Of a DNA stretch of 64,000 bases, positions 37,901 through 47,000 are shown in pieces. Source of the stretch: Burkholderia thailandensis E264 (lineage in GTDB: Bacteria; Pseudomonadota; Gammaproteobacteria; Burkholderiales; Burkholderiaceae); assembly GCF_000012365.1 (NCBI RefSeq), contig NC_007650.1, forward strand, positions 1,922,001 through 1,986,000, given 5' to 3'. The notes under the pieces were generated by a model, which searched no databases, was not told the origin of the DNA, and was given only the letters and a program-made list of their open reading frames with translations. The position numbers and the translations under genes are program-made. Within the stretch, counting starts at the first letter, position 1; every line of letters begins with the position of its first letter.

Positions 37901-38077
37901 GCGGCGGTAGAGCGGCTGCACCCGGCCGGCGAGCGCGTCGAATGCGTGCGCGCGGCCGTCGGCGAGGATGCCCGTCGCCTGCAACTGCGCGAGCAGCCAG
38001 CGCTGCATCAGATCGTCCATCGAGTGCCCGGCGAAGCCGTTCGGCGTGATCGGGAAAATGCTTTCTTGCACGTTCAT
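31925..38077 (-). CDS. Terminal trans-AT polyketide synthase: MT-ACP-KS0-oMT-ACP-TE
   Basis: A 2,050-aa megasynthase; residue ranges are approximate. C-methyltransferase 100-365 (SAM motif FIEVGAGTGGTTEG) with a helical head that matches the pre-MT region of the preceding protein. ACP 435-515 (YGLDSILASQF, Ser present). Ketosynthase 627-1048 with active Cys in DTMCSSS, but EAAANGHAMGD in place of EAHGTGTxLGD, so the first catalytic His is lost. O-methyltransferase 1270-1560 (CPFPERIPGFSMTRMF, SAM motif LDIGCGMGTDVI). ACP 1627-1705 (LGIGSIQAVML; Ser kept, Asp changed to Gly). Thioesterase/alpha-beta hydrolase 1743-2007 (GWSFGG, TADHFGDP, GAGHAVF). No AT. The N-terminus has no KS, so it completes the module begun at the end of the previous protein, 20 bp upstream. 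It should methylate and release the finished chain. The start at 38077 follows a modest GGAA. Confidence 0.93.
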   Translation of the reverse strand: MNVQESIFPITPNGFAGHSMDDLMQRWLLAQLQATGILADGRAHAFDALAGRVQPLYRRWLEESLRLLRDAGLVRDDAQGWRAAERAPIDARDAQRHWDASRDAWLADRERAVYVVLIEAVLAQLPAILTGRRRATDVLFPNGSMARVQGVYTGNHVSDHFNRVLVDHAVRYVAGCAARRADAKLRFIEVGAGTGGTTEGLLAALAPHARHVGEYCFTDISKAFLNHAQRRFGEGAPFFGARVLDIEQPIDAQGFEPGAYDALVATNVLHATRDIRTTLRHCKALLKHNGLLFINEMTGSVPYLHLTFGMLEGWWRFTDDALRVAGCPAVAPQTWDRVLREEGFSSVIFPARDAHGQGQQIVIAQNDARRAGSARRDARASNGDAQHGARHEAAHDAQQDASGDTQADAHDSAHDSAHDSAHDSAHDSAHDSAHAAAALRREGRAYLRARAAELLGMPAGAIDPDEGLHAYGLDSILASQFAAQLAEAFDGFDGALLFEHKTINALLDHLLAAHADALARLLPPAGGAPARGVGARAQAAQASGEGRAAPPAAPHADARSDTPSSAPSSAPARPDQPAPSGPPAQPAQPAPRADTPPPAASAGHRGEARASDTRYAPRAPHPDAAAEPVAIIGISGRYPGAYDVPAFWRNLLAGACAITEVPAERWDWRAHYRADAAEAAREGKSYSKWGGFVDDVGRFDPAFFGMTPQDAQHTDPQELLFLEMCWHALQDAGQTPALLPGDVRRRAGVFAAITKHYAFPPTSFASLANRVSHALDFGGKSLAIDTMCSSSLVAVNEAWEYLQRDGRLAVVGGVNLYLDPQQYAHLSRFRFASSGPVCKAFGEGGDGFVPGEGAGAIVLKRLSDAERDGDPIHAVIRGCAVNHNGRSTSFTASDPARQADVVRDALTRAGVDPRTIGYVEAAANGHAMGDAIEMTGLGKVFAACDGVSGTRAIGSVKANIGHCEAASGMSQLTKVVMAMRDGVLAPTLRDGTRNPNIAFERLPFEVQEQAAPWRRLIVDGSEVPRRAGVTSIGGGGVNAHVVLEEYVAPPRAARPGAGTDDEVLFVLSARTREQLGAYAERWAGYLEAHPDCDVDAIAHTVRTAREPMAHRLAVLAHGRGELAALLRGWAAGGAASGAASGAASDQVFYGDVKQHRVVLSDALVQAARREGAASLAKLWVLGNALGAAHGADEPAPRRVGLLPPYPFERRLVWTSAHAPGTRHASAGEATEAAEAAEAAEAGAAAVAESAEAGAPAAAGDARLQPAPASNAEAFYSLSTLNASKDFQEQYLTLCPFPERIPGFSMTRMFIEPQKYPNEFALMQARQIEMRQVLFGREHFERISRVLDIGCGMGTDVIQLAKRFAHLRTTGYTITRAQAELGAGRIAREGLQGRAEIRHGDSAKDPFPGKYDLVIGIEVICHIQDKHGVFGNIARSLDDDGHVLLMDFVANGRGRISSPEIDIDIGTRQDWIDVAAAHGLVVDEVIDVSPQIANFLHDPEHERNIAALPGVAQASFRNFANTCVSLEKGWVSYCLLRLSKASRLSEAERRRLNAERFGASVAYPDALKAMHARGPAPYPRSPDAQPPAARAQAGVDGGVEASAPAGVKADSKAGPKSEVKSDAAARASRADIAASVAASVAASVEDAFEASLGLRRADLERADDLRALGIGSIQAVMLAEAINERLDLALPSRFVLEHATFGALVRAVAEAVAGGRGSSRDAPARELAYLSLLEPGGAMTAELLELPGGARAEILRGGRGPRVVLIPGLGMAGTVFRDLCRALTRRHEVIVYHYPGLGRSDPVAPIDVDAAAAHLYRTLDACGGDGAAALLGWSFGGVIAQRAALMRPRAWRALVLVNTLGAYRPLAPQFLTPGASRDGEPRGLGGLYQTDLDFVFAGDAPPAALARKDACAALMRDSLALDAAQAIDYLDALVRFDATAQLPSLRMPTLVVAGTADHFGDPAHAEQLVSLIPNARLARIAGAGHAVFLTHGEAFEPAVLAFLDETLRAAEAGGAAESVESVEATEAAEAARSPAVARRRATDDAPVGSDA
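32060..32860 (-). other. Domain: chain-releasing alpha/beta hydrolase (thioesterase)
   Basis: The C-terminal domain of the last PKS has a complete Ser-Asp-His triad: the Ser in LLGWSFGGVIAQRA, the Asp in VVAGTADHFGDPAH, and the His in AGAGHAVFLTH. It is followed only by an acidic/Ala-rich tail, so it is the terminal release domain. Hydrolysis to a free acid or cyclisation are both possible. Confidence 0.85.
33151..33186. repeat. 12-bp coding repeat, 3 units (Ala-Ala-Ser-Val)
   Basis: Three near-perfect CGCTGGCGGCAA units encode repeated AASV in the linker before the last ACP of the terminal PKS. Confidence 0.85.
33400..34270 (-). other. Domain: O-methyltransferase of the last module
   Basis: It differs from the two C-methyltransferases in the cluster. 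Its lead-in YLTLCPFPERIPGFSMTRMF and SAM motif RVLDIGCGMGTDVIQLA match the O-methyltransferases found inside trans-AT PKSs. It follows a non-elongating KS, so it should methylate an oxygen already present on the incoming chain. Confidence 0.75.
34935..36200 (-). other. Domain: non-elongating ketosynthase (KS0)
   Basis: The KS fold and active Cys are intact (AIDTMCSSSLVAV). At 35312-35314 the codon for the first catalytic His encodes Ala, and the whole motif is VEAAANGHAMGDAIE. The second His in IGHCEAASG remains. Such KS0 domains accept and hand on a chain without condensation, by analogy with other trans-AT systems. Confidence 0.85.
36777..36848. repeat. 12-bp coding repeat, 6 units (Asp-Ser-Ala-His)
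   Basis: Six tandem copies of GTGAGCGCTGTC, the last two with small changes, encode six DSAH tetrapeptides in the linker between the C-methyltransferase and the first ACP of the terminal PKS. Confidence 0.9.
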
Positions 38078-38097
38078 ATCGATTCCAGAAGTGGCAG

Positions 38098-41000
38098 TCA
38101 ATGGAGCGCGGCGAAGCGGAGCTGCCGCGCCAATTCGGTCAGGCTTCCCGCCGTCGCGCATTGCGCGGCGCACACGCGGCGCCGGCCGGCGCGCGGGCGC
38201 AACGTCGCATTCAGCGTCTGCGCGAAAAGCGCGAGGGACACCGCGTCGAAGCCGTAATCGCGCAGCGGCGCGTCGGGCTCGATCAGCTCCGGCACGACGC
38301 CGAGCGTTTGCGCGGCCACGTCGCGCAGATGCGCGACGTCGACGTCGTCGTCCGCGTCGTCCGCGTTGGCGTCCGGCTCGCCGAAAAGCTCGGCAAGCGA
38401 CGGCAGGTCGTCGTCGCGGGTCGCGCCGGTTTCGGCGAATGCGGCCAATTCGGCGAAGACGTCGGCCGCGGCGATTTCAATTGCCGTGTCGATGTCGGTG
38501 TCGATGTCGGCGAGGTCGGTGTCGGCGGCGGCTTCGGCGGTTGCAAAGGCCTCGCCGGTTCCAGCCGCGGCGGCCGCCGCGTTCGCGCCCGCGCCCGCCG
38601 CCGCGAGGCGCGCCGGCGCATCGCCCGAGGCCGCCGGGCTCAGCCAGAAACGCTCGCCGGCGAACGGATACGCGGGCAGGTTGATGCGCCCGGGCGTGTG
38701 CGCCGCGTGGAGCGCCGTCCAGTCCGGGTTGCCGCCGTCCGCCCAGTACCGCGCGATGTCGTCCGGCACGCCGCGCGCGAGCACGGCGCGCGCGGCCGCG
38801 TCGGTTGCGTGCGCGGCCGCGACGTGCACGACCGACGCGCCCGGCGGCACCGGCCGCCCGCGATGCACGCCCGCCGCGCGTTCGTCGCCCGCGACGAACG
38901 CATCGAGCCTGTCGGCGAGCTCGGACAGCGAGCCCGCGACGATCGCGACGCGCGCGGCCATCGGCACGCGCCCCACCTGCAGCGTGAACGCGATCCGCGC
39001 GAGCGTGTCGCCGTCGTCGGGCGCGTCGCGCAGGAACGCGAGCAACTGGCGCGCGCGCGCGGCGAGCCGGTCGTCGTCGCGCGCCGACAGCACGACGATC
39101 GCCTGCGCCGACGCCGCGCCTGCGCGCGGCACGCGCGCGTCGCTCACGTGCTCGCGCGCGACGACGACGGCATTCGCGCCGCCCGCGCCGAACGACGACA
39201 CGCTCGCGATGCGCGGCCACGCGGCGTGCGCGGGCAGCGCCCAAGGCTCGTCGCGCCGCTGCAACCGGAACGGCGTGCGCGAGAAGTCGATGTCGGGATT
39301 CGGCGTGTCCGCGTTCAGCGAAGGCACGAGCCGGCGATGCCGCATCTGCAGCAGCACCTTCGTCAACCCGGCGATGCCGGCCGCGCTCTCGGCGTGGCCG
39401 ATGTTGGTCTTCACCGAGCCGATCGCGCAGCCGCCGCGCATGGCCGCGTCCCGCTCGAACGCGCGCGCGAGGCCGCGAATCTCGATCGGGTCGCCGAGCG
39501 CCGTGCCGGTGCCGTGCGCTTCCACGTAGCCGAGCATGTGCGGCTCGACGCCCGCGGCGCGATACGCGCCCGCCACCGCGTCGGCTTGCGCGTGCGGGCT
39601 CGGCACCGTGTAGCCGTGCGTGCGCCCGCCCGCGTTGATCGCGCTGCCGAGCAGCACGCCGTAGATCGCGTCGCCGTCCGCCTGCGCCCGCGCGAGCGGC
39701 TTGAGCAGCAGCGCGCCCACGCCCTCGCCGTCGACGAAGCCGTCCGCGTCGGCGCCGAACGCGCTCACCTTGCCGCGCGTCGACAGCATGTTCATCGCCG
39801 ACAGGCGCGCCAGATGCTCGGGCGCGACGATGAGGTTCACGCCGCCGACGAGCGCGCAATCGATCGAGCCGCCGCGCAGCGCGTCGAGCGCGAAATGCAC
39901 GGCCGTGAGCGACGACGAGCACGCGCTGTCCACCGCCACGCTCGGGCCGTGCAGGTCGAACAGATACGACACGCGGTTGGCGATCGACCAGTAGCGCGTG
40001 CCGCCCGCATAGTTGCCGTTCATCACGCCGACGTAGACGCCGACGCGCTTCGTCGCGCTCAGCGTGGCGGGCGTGTAGCCGGCGTCCTCGACGCATGCGT
40101 ACGCCTGCTCGATGAACAGGCGCTCCTGCGGGTCCATGCTCTGCGCCTCGCGCATCGAGATCTGGAAGAACAGCGGATCGAAGCGGTCGATGTCGTCGAT
40201 GAAGCCGCCGATCGGCGCGCCTTGCGCGCCGCCGCTGCTTCGCCAGTCGCCGCGCGGCGCCGGCAGCGGGCCGATGCAGTCGCGGCCGTCGCGCAGGTTG
40301 CGCCAGAACGCGTCGAGCGACGCGGCCTTCGGATAGCGGCCCGCGATGCCGATCACGGCGACCGGCTCGGCCTCGCGCGCGTGCGGCGGATAGGGGGGCG
40401 TCGAGTCGGTCTTGGAGTCGGCCTTGGAGTCGGCGATAGGTGCGGCCGTGGTGACGGTTGCGGGGGCGGTCGCGCGCCCGGCGTCGGTCGCGATGCGAAT
40501 GTCGTCGCCGCAGCGCGCGCCGCTCGCGTATGCACCGTCGACACTCGCGCACGCGGCCCCACTGACCGCGTGCGCCGACGCCGCATCGCTCGCCGCGCGG
40601 CCGCTTTCGCGGCCGTCGCGCGCCGCGCCGGCAACCGCCTCGCCTGCGTCCTTCGCGAGCGCGGCGCGCAGCGCGTCGGGCTGCGTCGCGAGCCAGTGGT
40701 CGACGAGCGCATCGACGGTGTTGTATTCGAACAGCAACGTATTCGGCACGTCGTCGAACGCATCGCGCAAGCGCTTGGTCAGTTGCAGCACGGTGATCGA
40801 ATCGATCCCGTACCGTTCGAGCGTTTCGCGCGAATCGATGTCGTCCGCGCGAATGTCGAGCGCCGCGCCGATCCGCGCGCGCAGCCATGCCGACGCCGCG
40901 TCGCGCAGCCGCGCGTCGGCGTCGGCGTCGGTGTCGGCGTCAGGCTCGGCGTCGGCGACTGCGGCAACCGAGCCCCGCCCGCCGTCCCGATGCGCGGCAA

Positions 41001-44000
41001 GCGGTGCGGCGGCGAGCTCGTGCGCGCCGCTAGCATCGCCGCGTGCATCCGCATCATCCGCACCCGTCGCATCCGCCGCATCGAGCCGCACGACACCGTC
41101 GCTCGACGCGCAGACGATCGTCTGCCCGTGTCCGGCCGCATCGGCGGCCGGGAATGCGATCGAATGGAATCCGGCCGACGCGAGCAGCGCCCGCCATTGC
41201 GCGCCGGCGAGCGCCGGCCCGCCCGGCAGGCGCAGGAATCCGTCGTCGAAGCGCCACCATCCGTCGAGCAGGCCGAACGTCAGGTGCGTGAACAGCGTGT
41301 TCGCGCTCAGCTCGTTGACGAGCAGCAGCCCGTCGCGCTTGAGCAGCGACTTCACCGACGCGACGGTGCGCTGCATGTCGCGCGTCGCGTGCAGGACGTT
41401 CGCCGCGATGACGACGTCGTAGCGGCCGTATTCGAGCCCTTGCGCGCGCGCGTCGCGCTCGACGTCGAACTTCGCGAACGCGAGGTACGGCCGGCCTTCG
41501 GCGAACGTCGCGCGGCCATGCGCAAGAAAGCCGGCCGACACGTCCGTGTAGCGGTATTCGACGAGTTGCGGCGCGAACCGGTCTGCGCATTCGAGCGCCC
41601 GCGCCGACGTGCCGCCCGAGCCCGCGCCGATTTCGAGGATGCGCAGCGGCTCGCCCGGCGCGGTGCGCGCGCGGTGCGACAGATAGGCGTCGAGCGCGGC
41701 CGCCAGCACGTCGTTGAAGTAGTCGGACACCGCGTTGCCGCGATAAACCGATTCGACCTGATTGATCGAGCCGCTCGCGAACATCACGTCGGTCGCGCGC
41801 TTCGCGCCGCGCAGGATGTCGGGCAGCGCGTCGGTCATCGTGCGCAGCAGCGCGAGCTGCGCCGATTGCCCGTGCGCGCCGTCCGTGCCCGGCGCGCTCG
41901 TCGGCGCGCCGGACGCCGCGTCCGCATTCGTTTCAGGTCGCGCGGCGGCGGCGGCGAGCGTCACCGTGCCGTCGGCCGCCTCGCTCGCGAGACCCGCGCG
42001 CTTCAGGATGTCGATGCTCGCGTCGAGCCATGCGGCATGCGCGGGAGCGACGCCGAGCCGCGCCGCGCACGACGCGCGCGGCAAGCCTTGCTCGGGCCAG
42101 CCGAGCGCGGCGAGGCGCGCGGCGAGCGTCCCGGCGAGCGCGGCGTCGAGCGCCGCGGCCGCGCTCGCGTCGAACGCGGGCGCGGGCGGCCACGCCGGCG
42201 CGCACGCGCGCCACGCGGCCGCCTGTTCCGGCGCGGCGGCGAGCCAGCGCCGAGCGCCGTCCTGCATCGTCGGCCGGATCGCGTGAATCATCGCAAGCTG
42301 GCCGTGCGGCCCGGCGAGCAGACGCTCGAGCACGCGCATCGCCTGCGGCGCCTCGATCGAGCCGATCCCCGCCTCGGCCATGCGCGCGCGGAAATACGGC
42401 GTGGCCACCGCGCCGGCGCTGCCCCAGAACCCCCAGTCGACGACCTTCACCGCGCACGCGGCCTGCGCGCGCAACGCGTGCGCGAATGCGTCGACGAACG
42501 TGCAGCCGGCCGCGTAGTTGCCCTGCCCCGGCTGCGTCGTGAACGCGTTCATCGACGAGAAGAACAGCATGAAATCGAGATCGGCGGCGGGCAGCAGCAC
42601 GGCCGCCATGCTGCGCGCGACGTCGATCTTCGGCACGAGCGCCGCGCGCAGCGTCTGTTGCGTCATCCGCGCGAGGCTGCGGTCCGCGAGCACCATCGCC
42701 GCATGCACGACGCCGTGAAGCGCGCCGAACCGCGCGCGCGCGTCGTCGCACACCGCGCGCAGCGCGGCGGGATCGGCCGCGTCGGCACGCCGGTAGACGG
42801 GCGCGGGGCCAAGCGCCGCGAGCCGGGCGACGGCGGCGTCGATGTCGGCGTCCCGCTCGCGCCGGCCGACCCAGATCACCTGCGCGCCGTAGCGCCGGAT
42901 CAGGTACTCGCTGTAGACGACGCCGAGCCCGCCCGCGCCGCCGATCAGCAGATAGACGCCGCCCGCGCGGTGCGCGGCCGGCTCGCCCATCGTCTCCCGC
43001 GCGACGGGCAACAGCCGCCTGCGCAGCCACTGCCCGTCGCGGTACGCGAGCGCGTCGCCCTGCGGGTCGGGCGACAGCCGCAGCAGCGCGTCGACGGGCG
43101 CCGGCTCGGCCGACGCGTGATCCGCGATCCGCACCCGCCAGCGCGGGTGCTCTTTCGCGAGCGCGCCGACGAGCCCGGCGATGGCCGCGTGCGCGGGGTC
43201 GCCCGGATCGTCGGCGGCGATCGCGCGGCAGCCGCTCGTGACGAACAGCGCGTCGATCGCGCGGTTCGCCGCGCCCGCGGCGAGCAGCGCCGCGATCCAT
43301 TCGAAGCAGTTCGCCGCGCAGTCGAGCGCGGGCGAATCGGCGAGCGCGCCGCCGCGCGCGGCGCGCGGCGCGATCCAGACGAACGCGTCGACGGCGCCGA
43401 GCGCCGCCGCGACCTCGCGCGCGGCGAACGCATCCGCGCCGACGATGCGCGCGTGCGGACAGCGCTCGGCCCAGCGCGCGCGCTCGGCCGCATCGTCGGC
43501 GACGACGATGCCGGGCGAGAACGGCGTGCCGGCCGCCGCGTCGACGATCTCCCAGACGGGCGCGAGCACGATGTCGCCTGTCGCGTCCGGCGCGCGCCAT
43601 GCTTCGGCGTTGGCTTCGATGTTGGCTTCGATGTCGACCTCGGCGTTCGCGTCGGCTTCGACGTTGCCTTCGAAGGCGACCTCGGCGTTCGCGCCGGCCG
43701 GCTGCGCGGCGATGCCCGCAGCCATGTTCGCGGCCGCGACGTGCGTCGCGCGGCGGCTCACCAGATTGCGCACGGCGACGCAGCGCTCGCCCGAGTCCGC
43801 GTAAAGATCGATGTCGACGGCGTCGCGCTTGCCGTCGCGCATCCGCACGTGCGCCCACATCCGCGCGGCGCACCGAGCATGCAGCTCGACCGCGTCCGCG
43901 CAAAACGGCAGCGGCGCGGGACCGTCTTCGCCCGCGTCGCCGTTCGCCGCGCGCGCGATCGCGAACGCCGCCGCGGCCTGAAACGCGGCGTCGAGCAGCG

Positions 44001-47000
44001 ACGGCGGCATCGCGCACGTGTCGAGCGACGAAGCGGCGGCCTCGGGCAGCGCAAGCCGCGCGAACGCGCCGCCCTCGCCCACCTGCACGTCGACGAGCGC
44101 GCGATACGCCGGCCCGTATTCGATGCCGAGCGACGCGAACGCGCGGTACAGCGTGTCGGCATCGATCGCGCGCCCCGCGCATCGAGCGCGCAGCGCCGCG
44201 AGGTCCGCGCGCTCGGCCGGCGCGGCCGCGTCGACGCGGCGAATGTCGCCCTGGCTGCAAAGCTGCCAGTCGCCGCCGTGCGCCGACGCATGGACCCGCC
44301 AGCTCGCGGCTCCGCCGTGCGCCGTCTCGCCGGGCGGGGCGACGTCCACGCGCACGTGCGCGTGCGGCGCGACGACGAGCGGGCGCACCCACGCGACATC
44401 GGCAAGCCGCACGACGCCGCGCGGCGCGTCCGCGCCCTCGGGCTGCAGCCGCGCGAACGCCGCGCACGCGAGCTCGAGCTGCGCGACGCCCGGCACGACC
44501 GCGCGGCCCTGCACGCGGTGGTCCCGCACGAGCGGATCGCTGTCGCGCCAGTGCGATTCGAACCGGTACGCGCCGAACGTCGATCGGTTGCGATGCAGCA
44601 GCGGATGCGACGGCGCGCCGTCGCGCGGCGCGGCGGGCGACGCGGGCGCGTCCGGAATCCGGCAGCGCACGCGCGCGAACGGATAGGTGGGCGCGCTCAC
44701 GCGGCGGCATGCGCGCGCACCGCGCCACGGCGACCAGTCGACCTCGCGCCCCGACGCCCACACGGCGGCCGCGTCGTCGAGCGACGCGCACGGCTCGGGC
44801 GCGCGCCGGCTCGCGCCGCCGACGCGGCACGCGCCGAGCCAGTGGCGCGCGCCCACCGGCCGCCCGGCGACGAAATCGTCGAGCGCCGCGTGCAGTTCGT
44901 CGAACGACTCGACGCGCATCGCGATGCGCCGCTCCCAGTGGTCGCGCCCGCTTTGCAGCGTGAACGCGAGATCGTGCAGCGCGTGCGGCGCGAAGCGCCC
45001 CGCCGCCACCGCGTCGCGCAACCGCTGCGCGAGCGCGCGCAGGCGCGCGTCGTCGCGCGCGGACAGCACGACGGCGGCGGGCGACGCGGCCGCCTGCGCG
45101 CCGTCGTGCGCGTGCGCGGCGGCGGCCCGGTACTCCTCCACGACGACGTGCGCGTTGGTGCCGCCCGCGCCGAACGACGAAATGCCCGCGATGCGCGTGC
45201 CGCCGTCCGGCGCGGGCCACGGCGCGAGCGTGCGCTGGAGCACGAACGGGCTCGCGTCGAAATCGATGTGCGGATTGGGCGTGCGCGCATGCAGCGACGG
45301 CGCGAGGCGGCCGTGCTTCATCTGCAGCAGCACCTTCGTGAGCGCGCTGATGCCGGCCGCGCTCTCGCAGTGTCCGATCGTCGACTTCACCGAGCCGATC
45401 GCGCAGAACTGCCGCGCGTCGGTGAACGCGCGAAACGCGCTGACGAGGCCCGCGATCTCGATCGGATCGCCGAGCGCCGTGCCCGTGCCGTGCGCCTCGA
45501 GATACGACACGTCGCGCGGCGAGATGCCGGCGCGCCGGTACGCCGCCTCGATCACGCCCGCCTGCGCATCGGGATTCGGCACCGTGTACGCGTTCGACTT
45601 GCCGCCGTGGTTGATCGCGATGCCCTGGATGAGCCCGTACACGTGATCGCCGTCCGCGAGCGCGTGCGCGAGCGGCTTGAGCACCACCGCGCCGACGCCC
45701 TCCGACGGCACATAACCGTCGCCGCCCTCGCCGAAGCTGCGGCAGCGCCCGTCGCTCGCGGCGAATCCGCCCTGCGCGAGCGCGATGAACTTGTTCGGGT
45801 GCAGCGACAGATTCACGCCGCCCGCAATCGCCATCCGGCACTGGCCGGACAGCAGGCTTTCGCACGCGAGATGGAGCGCCGTGAACGACGACGAGCACAT
45901 CGTGTCGACGGCCATGCTCGGCCCGTGCAGGTCGAGCAGATAGGACACGCGGTTGGCGATCGACGACGGATTGCCCGACAGCGCCATCGGCCGCCCGTTC
46001 AGCGTGTGCTCGACGCCGAAGTACGGATACTCCTCGTACATCACGCCGACGTAGACGCCGATGTTGCGCTCGGCGCCGTGCGGCCGCTCGCCGCCGAGCG
46101 CGACGCGCCCGTAGCCCGCGTCCTCGAGCGCCTCGTACGCGCACTGGACGAACAGCCGCTCCTGCGGGTCCATCACGCTCGCCTCCTTCGGCGAGATGTT
46201 GAAGAAGAGCGGATCGAACTCGTCGACGCCGTCGACAAAGCCGCCCCACTTCGCATAAGTCTTGCCGGTGGCGTCGCGATCGCTGTCGTAGTAGCGCGCG
46301 TGATCCCAGCGCTCGGCGGGAATCTCCTCGATGCAGTCGACGCCGCCCGCGAGATTCGCCCAGAACGCGTCGAGATCGCGCGCCTTCGGATAGCGGCCCG
46401 CGAGCCCGACGACGGCGATGTTCATGCGCGCGCCCGTCGCCGCGTGCGGCGGCCGCGCGCGCGGCGGCGACGCATCCGGCGAAGCGGCGGCGCGGCGCGC
46501 GCACGCCTCGTCGCTCTCATGACACTCGCGGCTCGCGCGGATCGCGCCGCTCATGCGATCGCCGCCGTCGGCGGCGCTCCCGTCCGCCGCCGCCCGGCCT
46601 CGCAAGTCGAACGCGCCGGCATCCGATCCGGCCGCGACGGCACCGGGCGCGTGCGCGGCGGCATCTGCATCTGCGCTGCCGTTCGCGCCGTTCGCGTGAT
46701 CCGCCCGCGCGCCGCCCGCCCGAGCGGCATCGGCGCGCGCTCCGATCCACGCCGCGCACGCCGCCTCGTACGCGCGCACGAAGTAGTCGGCCAGATCGTC
46801 GAGCCGGCGCTGCTCGAACAGCAGCGTCTTCGACAGCGGGCCGAAGTGCTTTTCGAGTTGCCGCGTCATCCGCAGCACGACGATCGAATCGATCCCGTAA
46901 TCCGCGAACTCCGCCGTCTCGAGCACGTCGTCCGGCGACATCTTGAACGCGTCGGCGAACATCGCCTTCAACCGCGCGAGCACCGGCGCGCGCAGGCCGG

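Noticed and set aside
38000..38077. GHSMDD near the N-terminus of the terminal PKS, resembling an acyltransferase GHSxG motif
   Set aside because: It lacks the last Gly and all other AT motifs, and is only about 15 residues into the protein. No AT domain exists in any of the three PKSs.
42280..43570. Ketoreductase with Cys where the catalytic Asn is expected, considered as inactive
   Set aside because: NYAAGC is a frequent variant in trans-AT ketoreductases. The Ser, Tyr and GGAGGLG motifs are intact, and the DH in the same module implies a reduced substrate.
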